From assembly GCA_027485235.1 (NCBI GenBank), contig JAIXRJ010000030.1:62001-126000 (forward strand): a stretch of 64,000 nt of DNA. Reading direction: 5' to 3'. A program made the position numbers and the translations under genes. Positions 52,091-61,217 of this stretch are shown one piece after another. The DNA comes from Comamonadaceae bacterium (lineage in GTDB: Bacteria; Pseudomonadota; Gammaproteobacteria; Burkholderiales; Burkholderiaceae_C). Every line of letters starts with the position of its first letter. Position 1 is the first letter of the stretch. Below the pieces are notes generated by a model. The model made no database searches. It worked only from the letters and a program-made list of their open reading frames with translations, and was not told where the DNA came from.

Positions 52091-55015
52091 ATGAAGACAC
52101 TGGTAATTGCAGAGAAGCCTTCGGTGGCCCAAGACATCGTGAAAGCTTTGACCCCGACCTCGGGCAAGTTCGAGAAACACGACGACCATTTCGAGAACGA
52201 CACCTTTGTCGTGACCAGCGCGGTGGGCCACTTGGTGGAGATCCAGGCCCCCGAGCAATACGACGTGAAACGCGGCAAGTGGAGCTTTGCCAATTTGCCG
52301 GTCATTCCGCCGCACTTTGACCTGAAACCCGTCGACAAGACCAAGAGCCGTTTGAGCGCTGTGGTCAAGCAGGCCAAGCGCAAGGACGTGAGCGCCCTCA
52401 TCAACGCCTGTGACGCGGGCCGCGAGGGGGAACTGATCTTCCGCCTGATCGAACAGTACGCAGGCGGCGCCAAACCGCTGAACAAGCCCGTCAAACGCCT
52501 GTGGCTGCAGTCCATGACGCCGCAAGCCATTCGCGACGGCTTTGACAGCCTGCGCAGCGAACAACAAATGCAGGGCCTGGCCGACGCCGCCCGCAGCCGC
52601 TCCGAGGCCGATTGGCTGGTGGGCATCAACGGCACCCGCGCCATGACCGCCTTCAACTCGCGTGACGGTGGCTTCTTCTTGACCACCGTGGGCCGGGTGC
52701 AGACCCCAACGCTGGCCGTGGTGGTCGAGCGCGAAGAACAAATCCGCAAGTTCGTCAGCCGTGACTACTGGGAAATCCACGCCGAGTTCGCAGCCGCTGC
52801 AGGCACGTATCCGGGCAAGTGGTTCGACCCCGCTTGGAAAAAAGAAGAAGACGCCGAGAAAAAAGCCGACCGCAAATGGACCGCCGCCGAGGCGCAAGCC
52901 ATTGTTCAGGCTGTGCGCGGTAAAACCGCCAGCGTGACCGAAGAGGCCACACCCACCACCCAAGCCAGCCCCGGCCTGTTTGACTTGACCAGCCTGCAGC
53001 GCGAGGCCAACGGCAAGTTCGGCTTTTCGGCCAAAACCACGCTGGCGCTGGCCCAAAGCCTGTACGAGCGCCACAAGGCCCTGACCTACCCGCGTACCGA
53101 CTCGCGCCACCTGCCCGAAGACTATGTGCCCGTGGCCAAACAAACCTTCGAGATGCTGGCCGACAGCGGCATGCGCCACCTGGCCCCGCACGCGCTCACG
53201 GCCCTCAACAACAACTACGTGCGCAAGATCCCGCGTGTGTTCGACAACAAAAAGGTCTCGGACCACTTCGCCATCATCCCCACACTGCAAGCGCCCAGCG
53301 GTCTGTCCGAGGCCGAGCAAAAGCTGTACGACCTGGTGGTGCGCCGCTTCATGGCGGTGTTTTTCCCCAGTGCCGAATACCAAGTCACCACCCGCATCAG
53401 CGTGGCCGCTGGTCACAGCTTCAAGACTGTGGGCAAGGTCTTGGTCAAACCGGGTTGGCTGGCGATTTACGGCAAGGAAGCCGCCCAAGAAGTGGAAGAC
53501 GCCAAAGACGGCGACAAGGGCCAGAACCTGGTGCCGGTGCAATCGGGCGAACAGGTCGGTGTGGACTCGGTCGAGGCCAAGGGCCTGAAAACCCGTCCGC
53601 CGGCACGCTATTCAGAAGCCACGCTGCTGGGCGCCATGGAAGGCGCGGGCAAGATGGTGGACGACGACGAACTGCGCGAAGCCATGCAGGAAAAAGGTTT
53701 GGGCACGCCTGCTACCCGCGCCGCCACCATCGAAGGCCTGATCAACGAGAAATACATGCTGCGCGAAGGCCGCGAGATGATCCCGACGGCCAAGGCCTTC
53801 CAGCTCATGACGCTGCTGCGCGGCCTGCAGGTTGAAGAACTGTCCAAGCCCGAATTGACGGGCGAATGGGAATACAAACTCGCCCAAATGGAGCAAGGCA
53901 AATTGAGCCGCGCCACCTTCATGGCCGAGATCGCGGCCATGACCGAGCACATCGTCAAGAAAGCCAAAGAGTACGACCGCGACACCGTGCCCGGTGACTA
54001 CGCCACCGTCACCACGCCTTGCCCCACCTGCGGGGGTGTGGTCAAGGAAAACTACCGCCGGTACACCTGCACAGGGGCCGATGGCGCCAGCGAAGGCTGC
54101 GGTTTTTCGTTTGGCAAGACGCCCGCAGGCCGCACCTTCGAGCCTGCCGAAGTCGAGCAGTTCATGCGCGACAAAAAGATTGGCCCACTGGACGGTTTCC
54201 GCTCCAAAGCCGGCTGGCCCTTTGTGGCCGAGATGGCGCTCAAGTACAACGAAGAAGACAAGAACTGGAAGCTCGAGTTCGACTTTGGTGACGACAAGAA
54301 AAACGAAGAGAGCGGCGAGATTGTCGAGTTCACCGACGAGTCGCTGGGCGTCTGCCCCAAATGTGGCAGCGCTGTGCACGAGCACGGCAGCAACTACGTG
54401 TGCAGCAAAGCCGTGCCGACGAACGAGCAACCCACACCGAGTTGCGACTTCAAGACCGGCAAGATCATCTTGCAGCAAGTGGTGGAGCGCGAGCAAGTCG
54501 TCAAGCTTTTGGCCGCTGGCAAGACCGACCTGCTCGACAAGTTCATCAGCAACCGCACCCGCCGCCCCTTCAAGGCCATGCTGGCCTGGAGCCCCGAAGA
54601 GGGCAAAGTGAGCTTTGAGTTTGAGCAGCGCGAAGGCGGCAAGAAATACCCGCCGCGCAAGACCGCTGCCAAAAAGACGCCGTTTGGCAAACCCGCTGCC
54701 AAAAAGACTGCCGCCAAGACCGCCAAGGCCCCAGCCGCCAAAAAAGCCGCCAAGCCCGCAGCAGAAAAAGTCCCACGCAAAGCCGCCGTCGGCACCTTGA
54801 AGCCCAGCGCCTCACTGGCCGCCGTGATTGGCGAAGGCACCTACGCCCGCACCGAGGTGGTCAAGAAAATCTGGGACTACATCAAGGAAAAAGGCCTGCA
54901 AGACCCCGCAGACAAACGCTCCATCAAAGCCGACGGCAAACTCAAGGAAGTCTTCGGCAAAGACCAAGCCACCATGTTTGAACTGGCGGGGATCATTGGC
55001 AAGCATTTGAGCTGA
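52091..55015 (+). CDS. topB: DNA topoisomerase III with C-terminal SWIB domain
   Basis: A 974-residue type IA topoisomerase. The Toprim domain starts MKTLVIAEKPSVAQDIVKAL and has CDAGREGELIFR. The active-site tyrosine is Tyr333 in LTYPRTDSRHLPEDY. Two zinc modules follow (CPTCGG...CTGADGASEGC and CPKCGS...CSKAVPTNEQPTPSC), with topoisomerase C-terminal repeats. Residues about 855-900 are a K/A/P-rich linker (AAKKTAAKTAKAPAAKKAAK). Residues 903-974 form a SWIB/MDM2-like domain (GEGTYARTEVVKKIWDYIKE, ADGKLKEVFGKDQATMFEL). The ATG at 52091 fits the family; upstream frame sequence is not conserved-looking. Confidence 0.93.
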   Translation: MKTLVIAEKPSVAQDIVKALTPTSGKFEKHDDHFENDTFVVTSAVGHLVEIQAPEQYDVKRGKWSFANLPVIPPHFDLKPVDKTKSRLSAVVKQAKRKDVSALINACDAGREGELIFRLIEQYAGGAKPLNKPVKRLWLQSMTPQAIRDGFDSLRSEQQMQGLADAARSRSEADWLVGINGTRAMTAFNSRDGGFFLTTVGRVQTPTLAVVVEREEQIRKFVSRDYWEIHAEFAAAAGTYPGKWFDPAWKKEEDAEKKADRKWTAAEAQAIVQAVRGKTASVTEEATPTTQASPGLFDLTSLQREANGKFGFSAKTTLALAQSLYERHKALTYPRTDSRHLPEDYVPVAKQTFEMLADSGMRHLAPHALTALNNNYVRKIPRVFDNKKVSDHFAIIPTLQAPSGLSEAEQKLYDLVVRRFMAVFFPSAEYQVTTRISVAAGHSFKTVGKVLVKPGWLAIYGKEAAQEVEDAKDGDKGQNLVPVQSGEQVGVDSVEAKGLKTRPPARYSEATLLGAMEGAGKMVDDDELREAMQEKGLGTPATRAATIEGLINEKYMLREGREMIPTAKAFQLMTLLRGLQVEELSKPELTGEWEYKLAQMEQGKLSRATFMAEIAAMTEHIVKKAKEYDRDTVPGDYATVTTPCPTCGGVVKENYRRYTCTGADGASEGCGFSFGKTPAGRTFEPAEVEQFMRDKKIGPLDGFRSKAGWPFVAEMALKYNEEDKNWKLEFDFGDDKKNEESGEIVEFTDESLGVCPKCGSAVHEHGSNYVCSKAVPTNEQPTPSCDFKTGKIILQQVVEREQVVKLLAAGKTDLLDKFISNRTRRPFKAMLAWSPEEGKVSFEFEQREGGKKYPPRKTAAKKTPFGKPAAKKTAAKTAKAPAAKKAAKPAAEKVPRKAAVGTLKPSASLAAVIGEGTYARTEVVKKIWDYIKEKGLQDPADKRSIKADGKLKEVFGKDQATMFELAGIIGKHLS

Positions 55016-55016
55016 A

Positions 55017-55032
55017 CCTCGGTTCACCGAGG
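55017..55032 (+). terminator. hairpin just after topB
   Basis: CCTCGG-TTCA-CCGAGG, a perfect six-base stem with a four-base loop, begins two bases after the stop codon. There is no T-run. It may end transcription with help from Rho, or protect the 3' end. The remaining roughly 250 bases to the next gene show no feature. Confidence 0.45.
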
Positions 55033-55290
55033 CTGCGTGCATTGGGCCCACCAGGTTTTGAGGCCTTGCGGACCACGGGGCCTTGAAGGCTGTGCGGTCG
55101 TTGAGCTCAATGAGCTTGTGAGCTTGTAGGGGCCCAACCGTGCTGGGCGATTGCTCGCAAACCACCGCATCCTGTCATCGCCCAGCACAGCGGGTTTCCT
55201 GCAAAACTTCCACTGGCAGGCGCTGAACTTGTTCGGCGATGGGTGGGCTGTCAGGCGACCCATGCGTGGTCTTTTCTGCGAAGAGGCCAC

Positions 55291-56220
55291 TCACGCATTG
55301 AAGTTCAACGCCAGCCCCGCCACCGGCCAGTCGTCCACCGCAATCAGTCGCCCTGTGCCCGACAGGGTGATGTAGGCGGTGCGGTGGCCCGGGCCGCCAA
55401 AGCAGATGTTGGTGGTGTAGGGGTCGGGCAGGGGCAGGTGTTGCACGCTTTGGCCGTCGGGGCTGACGGTGGAGATGCCGCCGTGCAGCAAGGTGGCCAC
55501 GCAGATGTTGCCTTGGGCATCCACGGCCATGGAGTCAAAGCGTTGGTAGTGGCCGCCGGGTGATGCGGTCACCATGCGTGCGCCCTGCGGCGATGGCCAG
55601 GGGTCTTTGTGCACCTGGCCGGGGGCGGTGACGTCAAAGGCCCACACGCGGGCACCTTCGGTTTCGGCGTAGTAGAGCGTTTGGCCATCGGGCGACAGGG
55701 CAATGCCGTTGGGCGTCATGGCCGGTCTGGCCACGGCGTGGACGCCCGCGCCGTTGGGTTGTGCATAGTACACGCCGCCCCGGTCCATGTCGTGGTGGCG
55801 CACTTTGCCCAGGTCGGTGAAATAAAAGCCCCCATGGGCGTCAAACACCAGGTCGTTCGGGCCGCGCAGGCCGATGCCGTCCACCTGTTCGTACAGGCGC
55901 TCAAATGTGCCGGTGTTGAGGTTGACGCGCTCGATCCGCCCGCCCGAATAATCGTGCGCTTGGGCAATGGGGCGCAGGCAGTTGCCCGGGTCGCGTGTCC
56001 ACTCAAAACCGCCGTTGTTGCAGATGTACACCGCACCATCGGGGCCGATGGCCGCGCCGTTGGGGCCCGCTCCCAAGTCGGCCACCACTTGCACGCGCCC
56101 CTGAGCCGTCACGCGGGTGAGTGTGCCGCGTGCAATTTCGACCAAGAGCACCGAGCCGTCGTCCATGGCCACGGGCCCCTCGGGGAATTGCAGTCCTGTG
56201 GCCAGTTCGCGGATTTTCAT
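55291..56220 (-). CDS. SMP-30/gluconolactonase family protein
   Basis: A 309-residue six-bladed beta-propeller hydrolase. It begins MKIRELATGLQFPEGPVAMD with the metal-binding Glu (EGP). It has ICNNGGFEW, GPNDLVFDAHGGFYFTDLGK with the Asn/Asp metal ligands and PNGIALSPDGQTLYYAETEG. The family cleaves sugar or other lactones with a divalent cation. The FPEGP/GPNDLVFD pattern is of the broad SMP-30 group, so the lactone cannot be specified. It is divergent from the pyrroline-carboxylate reductase gene. Confidence 0.9.
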   Translation of the reverse strand: MKIRELATGLQFPEGPVAMDDGSVLLVEIARGTLTRVTAQGRVQVVADLGAGPNGAAIGPDGAVYICNNGGFEWTRDPGNCLRPIAQAHDYSGGRIERVNLNTGTFERLYEQVDGIGLRGPNDLVFDAHGGFYFTDLGKVRHHDMDRGGVYYAQPNGAGVHAVARPAMTPNGIALSPDGQTLYYAETEGARVWAFDVTAPGQVHKDPWPSPQGARMVTASPGGHYQRFDSMAVDAQGNICVATLLHGGISTVSPDGQSVQHLPLPDPYTTNICFGGPGHRTAYITLSGTGRLIAVDDWPVAGLALNFNA

Positions 56221-56392
56221 GGGTCACCTTGTTGGGTTGGAACCCCCAATGTAATGACAGCAAAGCCTGTATCAAGCGGGGATTCCCTAGGAAGTTGGCT
56301 GGCCATGGCACATGGGCCGTGCACAGGCGACAGAAGGCGGTGGCGCCTTCTTTGAAAATGGCCTTTCTTTTCAGCTGCACACAAGAGGCCAT

Positions 56393-56509
56393 ATGCAACA
56401 CATCGGATTTGTCGACGCTTCGGCTTGGATGGGCCCTGGCAGCGAGATGCTGCCCTCGCTGGTCAAGGCGCAGGCCCAGCCCAAGCAGATCAAGATCGGT
56501 CAGCCTTGA
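56393..56509 (+). CDS. short open frame coupled to the downstream reductase
   Basis: A 38-codon frame, MQHIGFVDASAWMGPGSEML and so on, starts at an ATG with AAGAGG correctly placed upstream. It ends in TGA overlapping the likely TTG start of the reductase (TTGA). The peptide matches nothing I know. It may be a leader peptide that couples translation, or the remnant of a longer gene. Confidence 0.4.
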   Translation: MQHIGFVDASAWMGPGSEMLPSLVKAQAQPKQIKIGQP

Positions 56510-57438
56510 GCGATTCGATCCTGAGCCCTGAACAAACCGCCAGGGCCTTGCCCTACAGTGCCTTGGCGCAAGAGATCGCGGCTTTGCTGCAAGACCCCAC
56601 GGTGGCCGTGCCGCCGCGCATCGTGCAGGCCTTGCAGGGCGGTGGCAGTTTGTTTGTCATGCCTGCGGCCGATGCGCAGGTGGCGATCACCAAACTCATC
56701 AGCTTCGTCCCGGACAATGCCGAGCGCGGCTTGCCCACCATCCAGGGCGATATCGTGGTGTTCGATGTGCAAACCGGTCGGCGTGTGGCCTTGCTCGATG
56801 GCCCCACCGTCACGGCGCGCCGCACCGCCGCCGTGTCTTTGCTGGCGGCCCAACAGCTGGCGCCGCGCCGCGATGGACCGATGCTGATCGTGGGTGCCGG
56901 GGTGCAGGGCCGATCGCATCTGGAGGCGTTTCACCAAGGCTTGGGTGTGCAGGAATTTTGGGTGGCCTCGCGCAGCCCAGCCAGTGCCGATGCGCTGGTG
57001 GCGCATGCCCACAGCATGGGCCTTCAGGCGCGGCGTGTGGATGAGCCCAACGCCGCATTGGCCGATTGCCCGCTGGTGGTCAGCACCACGCCCGCTCAGC
57101 AAGTGGTGTTGACCGCACGGCCCCGCAGCGATGCTTTTGTGGCCGCCGTGGGGGCCTTCACCCCCCGCATGGTCGAGTGGTCGGCCCAGGTTTGCCAAGA
57201 CCTGGCCCGTACCGGCACTTTGGTGGTGGACACCCGCGATGCCGACCACGAAGCCGGCGATTTGCTGCAGGCGGGCATCGATGTCAGCGCCTTACCGAGC
57301 TTGGCCGATGTGCTGGGCCAGACTGCGGCTTGGCAAAGAGCGCACCGGCTTGCGCTTGGCCCGGTGTTTTTCAAAAGCTGCGGCTGGGGCGGCTGGGATT
57401 TGGCGGCGGCCCGTTGCGTGGCGCGAGGAGGCGCTTGA
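56506..57438 (+). CDS. delta-1-pyrroline-2-carboxylate reductase (ornithine cyclodeaminase/mu-crystallin family)
   Basis: A 310-residue NAD(P)H-dependent imine reductase. It has LSPEQTARALPYSALAQEIA, ITKLISFVPDNAERGLPTIQ, the Rossmann motif LIVGAGVQGRSHLEAF, GPTVTARRTAAVSLLAAQQL and VGAFTPRMVEW. The pattern is of the Pyr2C/Pip2C reductase branch, acting on proline or lysine breakdown (trans-3-hydroxyproline or D-lysine routes). No upstream ATG exists in frame, so translation probably begins at the TTG at 56506, overlapping the stop of the short frame before it. Confidence 0.85.
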   Translation: MSDSILSPEQTARALPYSALAQEIAALLQDPTVAVPPRIVQALQGGGSLFVMPAADAQVAITKLISFVPDNAERGLPTIQGDIVVFDVQTGRRVALLDGPTVTARRTAAVSLLAAQQLAPRRDGPMLIVGAGVQGRSHLEAFHQGLGVQEFWVASRSPASADALVAHAHSMGLQARRVDEPNAALADCPLVVSTTPAQQVVLTARPRSDAFVAAVGAFTPRMVEWSAQVCQDLARTGTLVVDTRDADHEAGDLLQAGIDVSALPSLADVLGQTAAWQRAHRLALGPVFFKSCGWGGWDLAAARCVARGGA

Positions 57439-57669
57439 CAAGGCTGATCGGGCCTGTTGCCAGGGGTCCTTGGGCTGGATGCCACCGCTGTTGGATGTCG
57501 CTTTGCCCTCAGAGGGTGCACGGTTGGGATCCCGGAACTGGCATCGTTGCAGATGCTTCGCGCACGGGCTGCTCGCACACGGTATGAACCCTTAGGCGCA
57601 ACGCCCGGCGGCGAACCATGGCGCGGCCATGCCCTGGAGGAGCAGCGCCCTGCGCGCGATGCGCCAGTG

Positions 57670-57697
57670 GTGTGCCGGTGTCTCCTGTACCGCACAC
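57670..57697 (-). terminator. hairpin after the GAPDH gene
   Basis: On the minus strand GTGTGCGGT and ACCGGCACAC pair with one bulged base around a nine-base loop, starting about seven bases after the GAPDH stop. The 230 bases from there to the reductase stop hold no recognised feature. Confidence 0.45.
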
Positions 57698-57704
57698 ACG
57701 CAGC

Positions 57705-58703
57705 TCAGCGGCCAAGCACCCGCACCATCTCCAAGCATTTGTTCGAATACCCCCACTCGTTGTCGTACCAGGCCACCACCTTGATGAAGGTGCTGTCCAG
57801 CGCCATGCCTGCATCGGCGTCGAACACGCTGGTACACACCTCGCCCCTGAAGTCGGTCGACACCACCTTGTCGCTCGTGTAGCCCAGCACGCCCTTCAAA
57901 GCGCCTTCACTTTGCGCCTTCATCTCTGCGCAAATGTCGGCATAGGTCGCGGGGGTGTTCAGCTCGGCTGTGAGGTCCACCACCGACACGTCCGAGGTGG
58001 GCACGCGAAAAGCCATGCCCGTCAGCTTGCCCTGCATGGCCGGGATCACCACGCCCACCGCCTTGGCCGCGCCCGTGCTGCTGGGGATGATGTTTTCCAA
58101 AATGCCGCGGCCGCCGCGCCAGTCCTTGTTGCTCGGGCTGTCCACGGTTTTTTGGGTGGCCGTGGCCGCGTGCACGGTGGTCATCAGCCCGCGCTTGATG
58201 CCCCATTTGTCGTGCAGCACTTTGGTGATGGGGGCCAGCGCATTGGTGGTGCAACTGGCGTTGCTGATGATGGCTTGCCCAGCATAAGACCGATGGTTGA
58301 CGCCAAACACAAACATGGGCGTGTCGTCTTTGGACGGCGCGGACATCAGCACCTTCTTCGCTCCTGCGGCCAGGTGCTGGCCTGCGCTGTCTTGGTCCAG
58401 AAACAGCCCGGTGGCTTCGATCACCACATTGGCGCCAACCTCGTTCCACTTCAGCTTGGCCGGGTCACGCGCTTGCGTCAGGCGAATGCGCTGGCCGTTC
58501 ACCACCAGGGAGTTGCCCTCCACGGCGATGCTGCCTTTGAAGCGGCCATGCACGCTGTCGTATTGCAGCAGGTAGGCCAGGTACTCAGGTTCGAGCAAAT
58601 CGTTGATGCCGACGATCTCGATGTCCTTGAAATTCTGCACGGCGGCGCGCAGCACCATGCGGCCGATGCGGCCAAAGCCGTTGATGCCGATTTTTGAGGT
58701 CAC
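57705..58703 (-). CDS. gap: glyceraldehyde-3-phosphate dehydrogenase, type I
   Basis: A 332-residue glycolytic enzyme oxidising glyceraldehyde-3-phosphate to 1,3-bisphosphoglycerate with NAD. The NAD domain is [18 protein letters not shown], and the catalytic cysteine is in [13 protein letters not shown]. The catalytic histidine is in [12 protein letters not shown], and the C terminus has [16 protein letters not shown]. The start is a GTG at 58703 with GGGAGA correctly spaced upstream; the frame before it is a short unrelated extension. It stands alone, without pgk or tkt neighbours. Confidence 0.97.
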   Translation of the reverse strand: MTSKIGINGFGRIGRMVLRAAVQNFKDIEIVGINDLLEPEYLAYLLQYDSVHGRFKGSIAVEGNSLVVNGQRIRLTQARDPAKLKWNEVGANVVIEATGLFLDQDSAGQHLAAGAKKVLMSAPSKDDTPMFVFGVNHRSYAGQAIISNASCTTNALAPITKVLHDKWGIKRGLMTTVHAATATQKTVDSPSNKDWRGGRGILENIIPSSTGAAKAVGVVIPAMQGKLTGMAFRVPTSDVSVVDLTAELNTPATYADICAEMKAQSEGALKGVLGYTSDKVVSTDFRGEVCTSVFDADAGMALDSTFIKVVAWYDNEWGYSNKCLEMVRVLGR

Positions 58704-58979
58704 GAAAGTCTCCCTTGGGTTGTGTGGGCGATGCACACCCCAAGCAGGCGGGCCGAGCCTGTAACCATCCTATGCGAGTTTGTGAAACTTTATTGCATCG
58801 GCCAGCCTATCCGGTGGTTTGTTCTGCTTGTGTAACTCTTGCATGGCCATGCCGCGCCTGCTGTTTTTCGGTGTGCAGGGCAACAGACGGCTGGCGCGGC
58901 AGGCTCAAAAATGTTCGCGTGGACCAGGTGCACCTGGTTCACGCCCCTGCGTTTTTCTCATTTTTTGAAAGCCCTCTCC

Positions 58980-59228
58980 ATGTCATTCGAAAACAAAACA
59001 CCCGCCACATCCACGCCCACAACCGCCATGCTCAAACCAGAGCAGCACCACACCAAAGTTGCCGAGCACCTGGAGTCGGCCGCCAAGTCCCACAAAGAAG
59101 TGGCCAAATTGATCGGCGCGAACGACCACGCCGGCGCACAGGCCCATGCCAAAGTGGCACAAGAGCATTGGACACAAGCGCAAACGCACGCAGATGCTGC
59201 CAAAAAAGCGATGCCGGCTGCCAAGTAA
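58980..59228 (+). CDS. small helical protein of unknown function
   Basis: An 82-residue protein (MSFENKTPATSTPTTAMLKP and so on) with a low-complexity Thr/Pro start. It is then strongly helical and rich in Ala, His and Lys (HHTKVAEHLESAAKSHKEVA, AHAKVAQEHWTQAQTHADAA). No signal peptide or membrane helix is evident. The helix with its heptad-like Ala spacing may form a bundle. The ATG at 58980 follows a pyrimidine-rich stretch and has no strong ribosome site, so the exact start is uncertain. The 276 bases upstream to gap contain nothing recognised. Confidence 0.6.
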   Translation: MSFENKTPATSTPTTAMLKPEQHHTKVAEHLESAAKSHKEVAKLIGANDHAGAQAHAKVAQEHWTQAQTHADAAKKAMPAAK

Positions 59229-59431
59229 CTGGCCTGGCAGGTGTTGAGCCGCCAGCCCCACCCGGGCTTGGCGGCTTTTCTTTGGATGGGCGCATTGGAA
59301 TGGGCCAATTGGGAGGGGGTTGGCGTGGCCGTCACCTGCGGCGCAGCGGGTCTGCGCGGTCCTGATAGAGTTCAAACGCTGGATGGCGGCCGCACCTTTC
59401 AGCCGCAAGCCCTCACTGGAGTGACCCCCCC

Positions 59432-60229
59432 ATGAACGCCCCCATTGCACAGCATTCAGACCGTCCCTTGGCCCCCATGTCCCCCCAAGAGTGGCAGGCC
59501 CGCATCGACTTGGCGGCTTGCTACCGGCTGGTGGCTCACCACGGCTGGACCGACCTGATTTACACCCACATTTCGCTCAGGGTGCCGGGCACCGCGCATT
59601 ACCTGATCAACCCTTTTGGCTGGTCATTTGACGAGATCACGGCGTCGAGTCTGGTCAAAATTGACAGCGAGGGCCAAAAGGTCGACGACAGCCCACACGG
59701 TGTGCACCGCGCCGGTTTTGTGATCCACAGCGCCATCCACACGGCACGCGACGATGCCCATTGCGTGCTGCACCTGCACACCCGCGCCGGCATGGCGATT
59801 TCCATGCTCAAGTGCGGTTTGTTGCCATTGAGCCAGCACGCCATGCTGTTCCACGGCAAGGTGGCTTATCACGAGTCGGAAGGCTTGGCTGTGAACCTGC
59901 AAGAGCGTGAGCGCCTGGCCAGCGATCTGGGCGACAAAATGGTCATGGTTTTGCGCAACCATGGCACGCTGGTGGTGGGCACCACCGTGGCCGAAGCCTT
60001 CAGCAGCATGTGGCACCTCGAAAAAGCCTGCCAGGCGCAGCTCGACGCCATGGCCTGCGGGCAAGCGCTGAACTTTCCGCCAGATGGGGTGGCCGAGCAA
60101 ATCAGCCGTTTGGGTTTCAACAAAGCGGCCTTGCGCGAATACCCGCAAGGCCGAAGCCCCTTGGGATGGAAAGAATGGCCGGCCATGCTGCGTTTGGCGG
60201 ACAAGGTTTCGCCCGGTTACGCACAGTAG
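59432..60229 (+). CDS. class II aldolase/adducin family protein (second copy)
   Basis: A 265-residue paralogue of the protein at 2598-3383. Shared landmarks are the start region RIDLAACYRLVAHHGWTDLI, NPFGWSFDEITASSLVKID, metal-site histidines in VLHLHTRAGMAI, and VLRNHGTLVVGTTVAEAF. The C-terminal part differs in its last 40 residues. It lies before an N-formylglutamate amidohydrolase gene on the same strand (160-base gap). The substrate is unknown. Confidence 0.86.
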   Translation: MNAPIAQHSDRPLAPMSPQEWQARIDLAACYRLVAHHGWTDLIYTHISLRVPGTAHYLINPFGWSFDEITASSLVKIDSEGQKVDDSPHGVHRAGFVIHSAIHTARDDAHCVLHLHTRAGMAISMLKCGLLPLSQHAMLFHGKVAYHESEGLAVNLQERERLASDLGDKMVMVLRNHGTLVVGTTVAEAFSSMWHLEKACQAQLDAMACGQALNFPPDGVAEQISRLGFNKAALREYPQGRSPLGWKEWPAMLRLADKVSPGYAQ

Positions 60230-60388
60230 CGGGGGCTGTTTGGTCAAAGGCCGTCGCCCTGTGGAGCGCAGCGTTGCGCTCTGGCAAGCGGGACAGCCCC
60301 AAAGCCTTTATGCAGGAACACCAAGCGGGTGCCATTCCCGATGCCGTTTGGGGCTTGGACAGGGACAAACAGGGCTGGAGACCACGCC

Positions 60389-61201
60389 ATGACTTTTCAA
60401 ACCACCGAGCCGCCTTTTCGCTTTCGCCAGGGCACACGCCCTTTGCTGATTTCCCTGCCGCATGTGGGCACGCATGTGCCGCCCGCATTGGAGGCACGCT
60501 TGAGCGACGAAGCGCGGCGCGTGCCCGACACCGACTGGCATCTGGAGCGTTTGTACGACTTTGCCGACGCGCTGGGGGCCTCGGTGCTGGTGGCCACGCA
60601 TTCGCGCTTTGTGATCGACCTGAACCGCCCGCCCGATGACGCCAGCCTCTATCCCGGGCAAAGCGTCACCGGCCTGTGCCCGGTGGACATGTTCGATGAC
60701 CAGCCGCTGTACCGCGAGCCGAGCGACGTGCCGGGCGTAGCCGAGATGGCCCAGCGCCGCGAAGCCATCTGGGCACCCTACCACGCGCAACTTGCGCAAG
60801 CGCTGGCCCGCATGAAGGCCCAGCACGGCGTGGCCGCTTTGTGGGACGCGCATTCGATCCGCTCGGTGGTGCCGCGGTTTTTTGAGGGGCGCTTGCCCGA
60901 TCTGAACCTGGGCACGGCGGACGGTGCCAGCTGCTCGCCTGCGCTGGCCGAGCAACTGCTGGCGATTGGCCAATCGGCCCCGGGCTATTCGGCCGTGCTC
61001 AACGGCCGCTTCAAGGGCGGGCACATCACCCGCGCGTACGGCAAGCCAGCCCAAGGCATCCACGCGGTGCAGCTGGAGATGACGCAATGCACCTACATGC
61101 AGGAAAGCGGGCCCTTTGCTTACTTGCCCGATGTGGCCGCGGGGGTGCAGCCGCATGTGCGGCGCATGCTGGAGGCCGTGTTGGCGTTTGTAGAACAGTG
61201 A
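60389..61201 (+). CDS. N-formylglutamate amidohydrolase family protein
   Basis: A 270-residue enzyme of the N-formylglutamate deformylase family (HutG type). The start is MTFQTTEPPFRFRQGTRPLL. It has ISLPHVGTHVPP, DTDWHLERLYDFAD, IDLNRPPDDASLYPG, ALWDAHSIRSVVPRFFEG and LNGRFKGGHITRAYG. In histidine breakdown it yields glutamate and formate, but no other hut gene is near, so a related deformylation is possible. Some frame upstream of 60389 is open but not similar. Confidence 0.9.
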   Translation: MTFQTTEPPFRFRQGTRPLLISLPHVGTHVPPALEARLSDEARRVPDTDWHLERLYDFADALGASVLVATHSRFVIDLNRPPDDASLYPGQSVTGLCPVDMFDDQPLYREPSDVPGVAEMAQRREAIWAPYHAQLAQALARMKAQHGVAALWDAHSIRSVVPRFFEGRLPDLNLGTADGASCSPALAEQLLAIGQSAPGYSAVLNGRFKGGHITRAYGKPAQGIHAVQLEMTQCTYMQESGPFAYLPDVAAGVQPHVRRMLEAVLAFVEQ

Positions 61202-61217
61202 GCCCTCGGCACAACGC

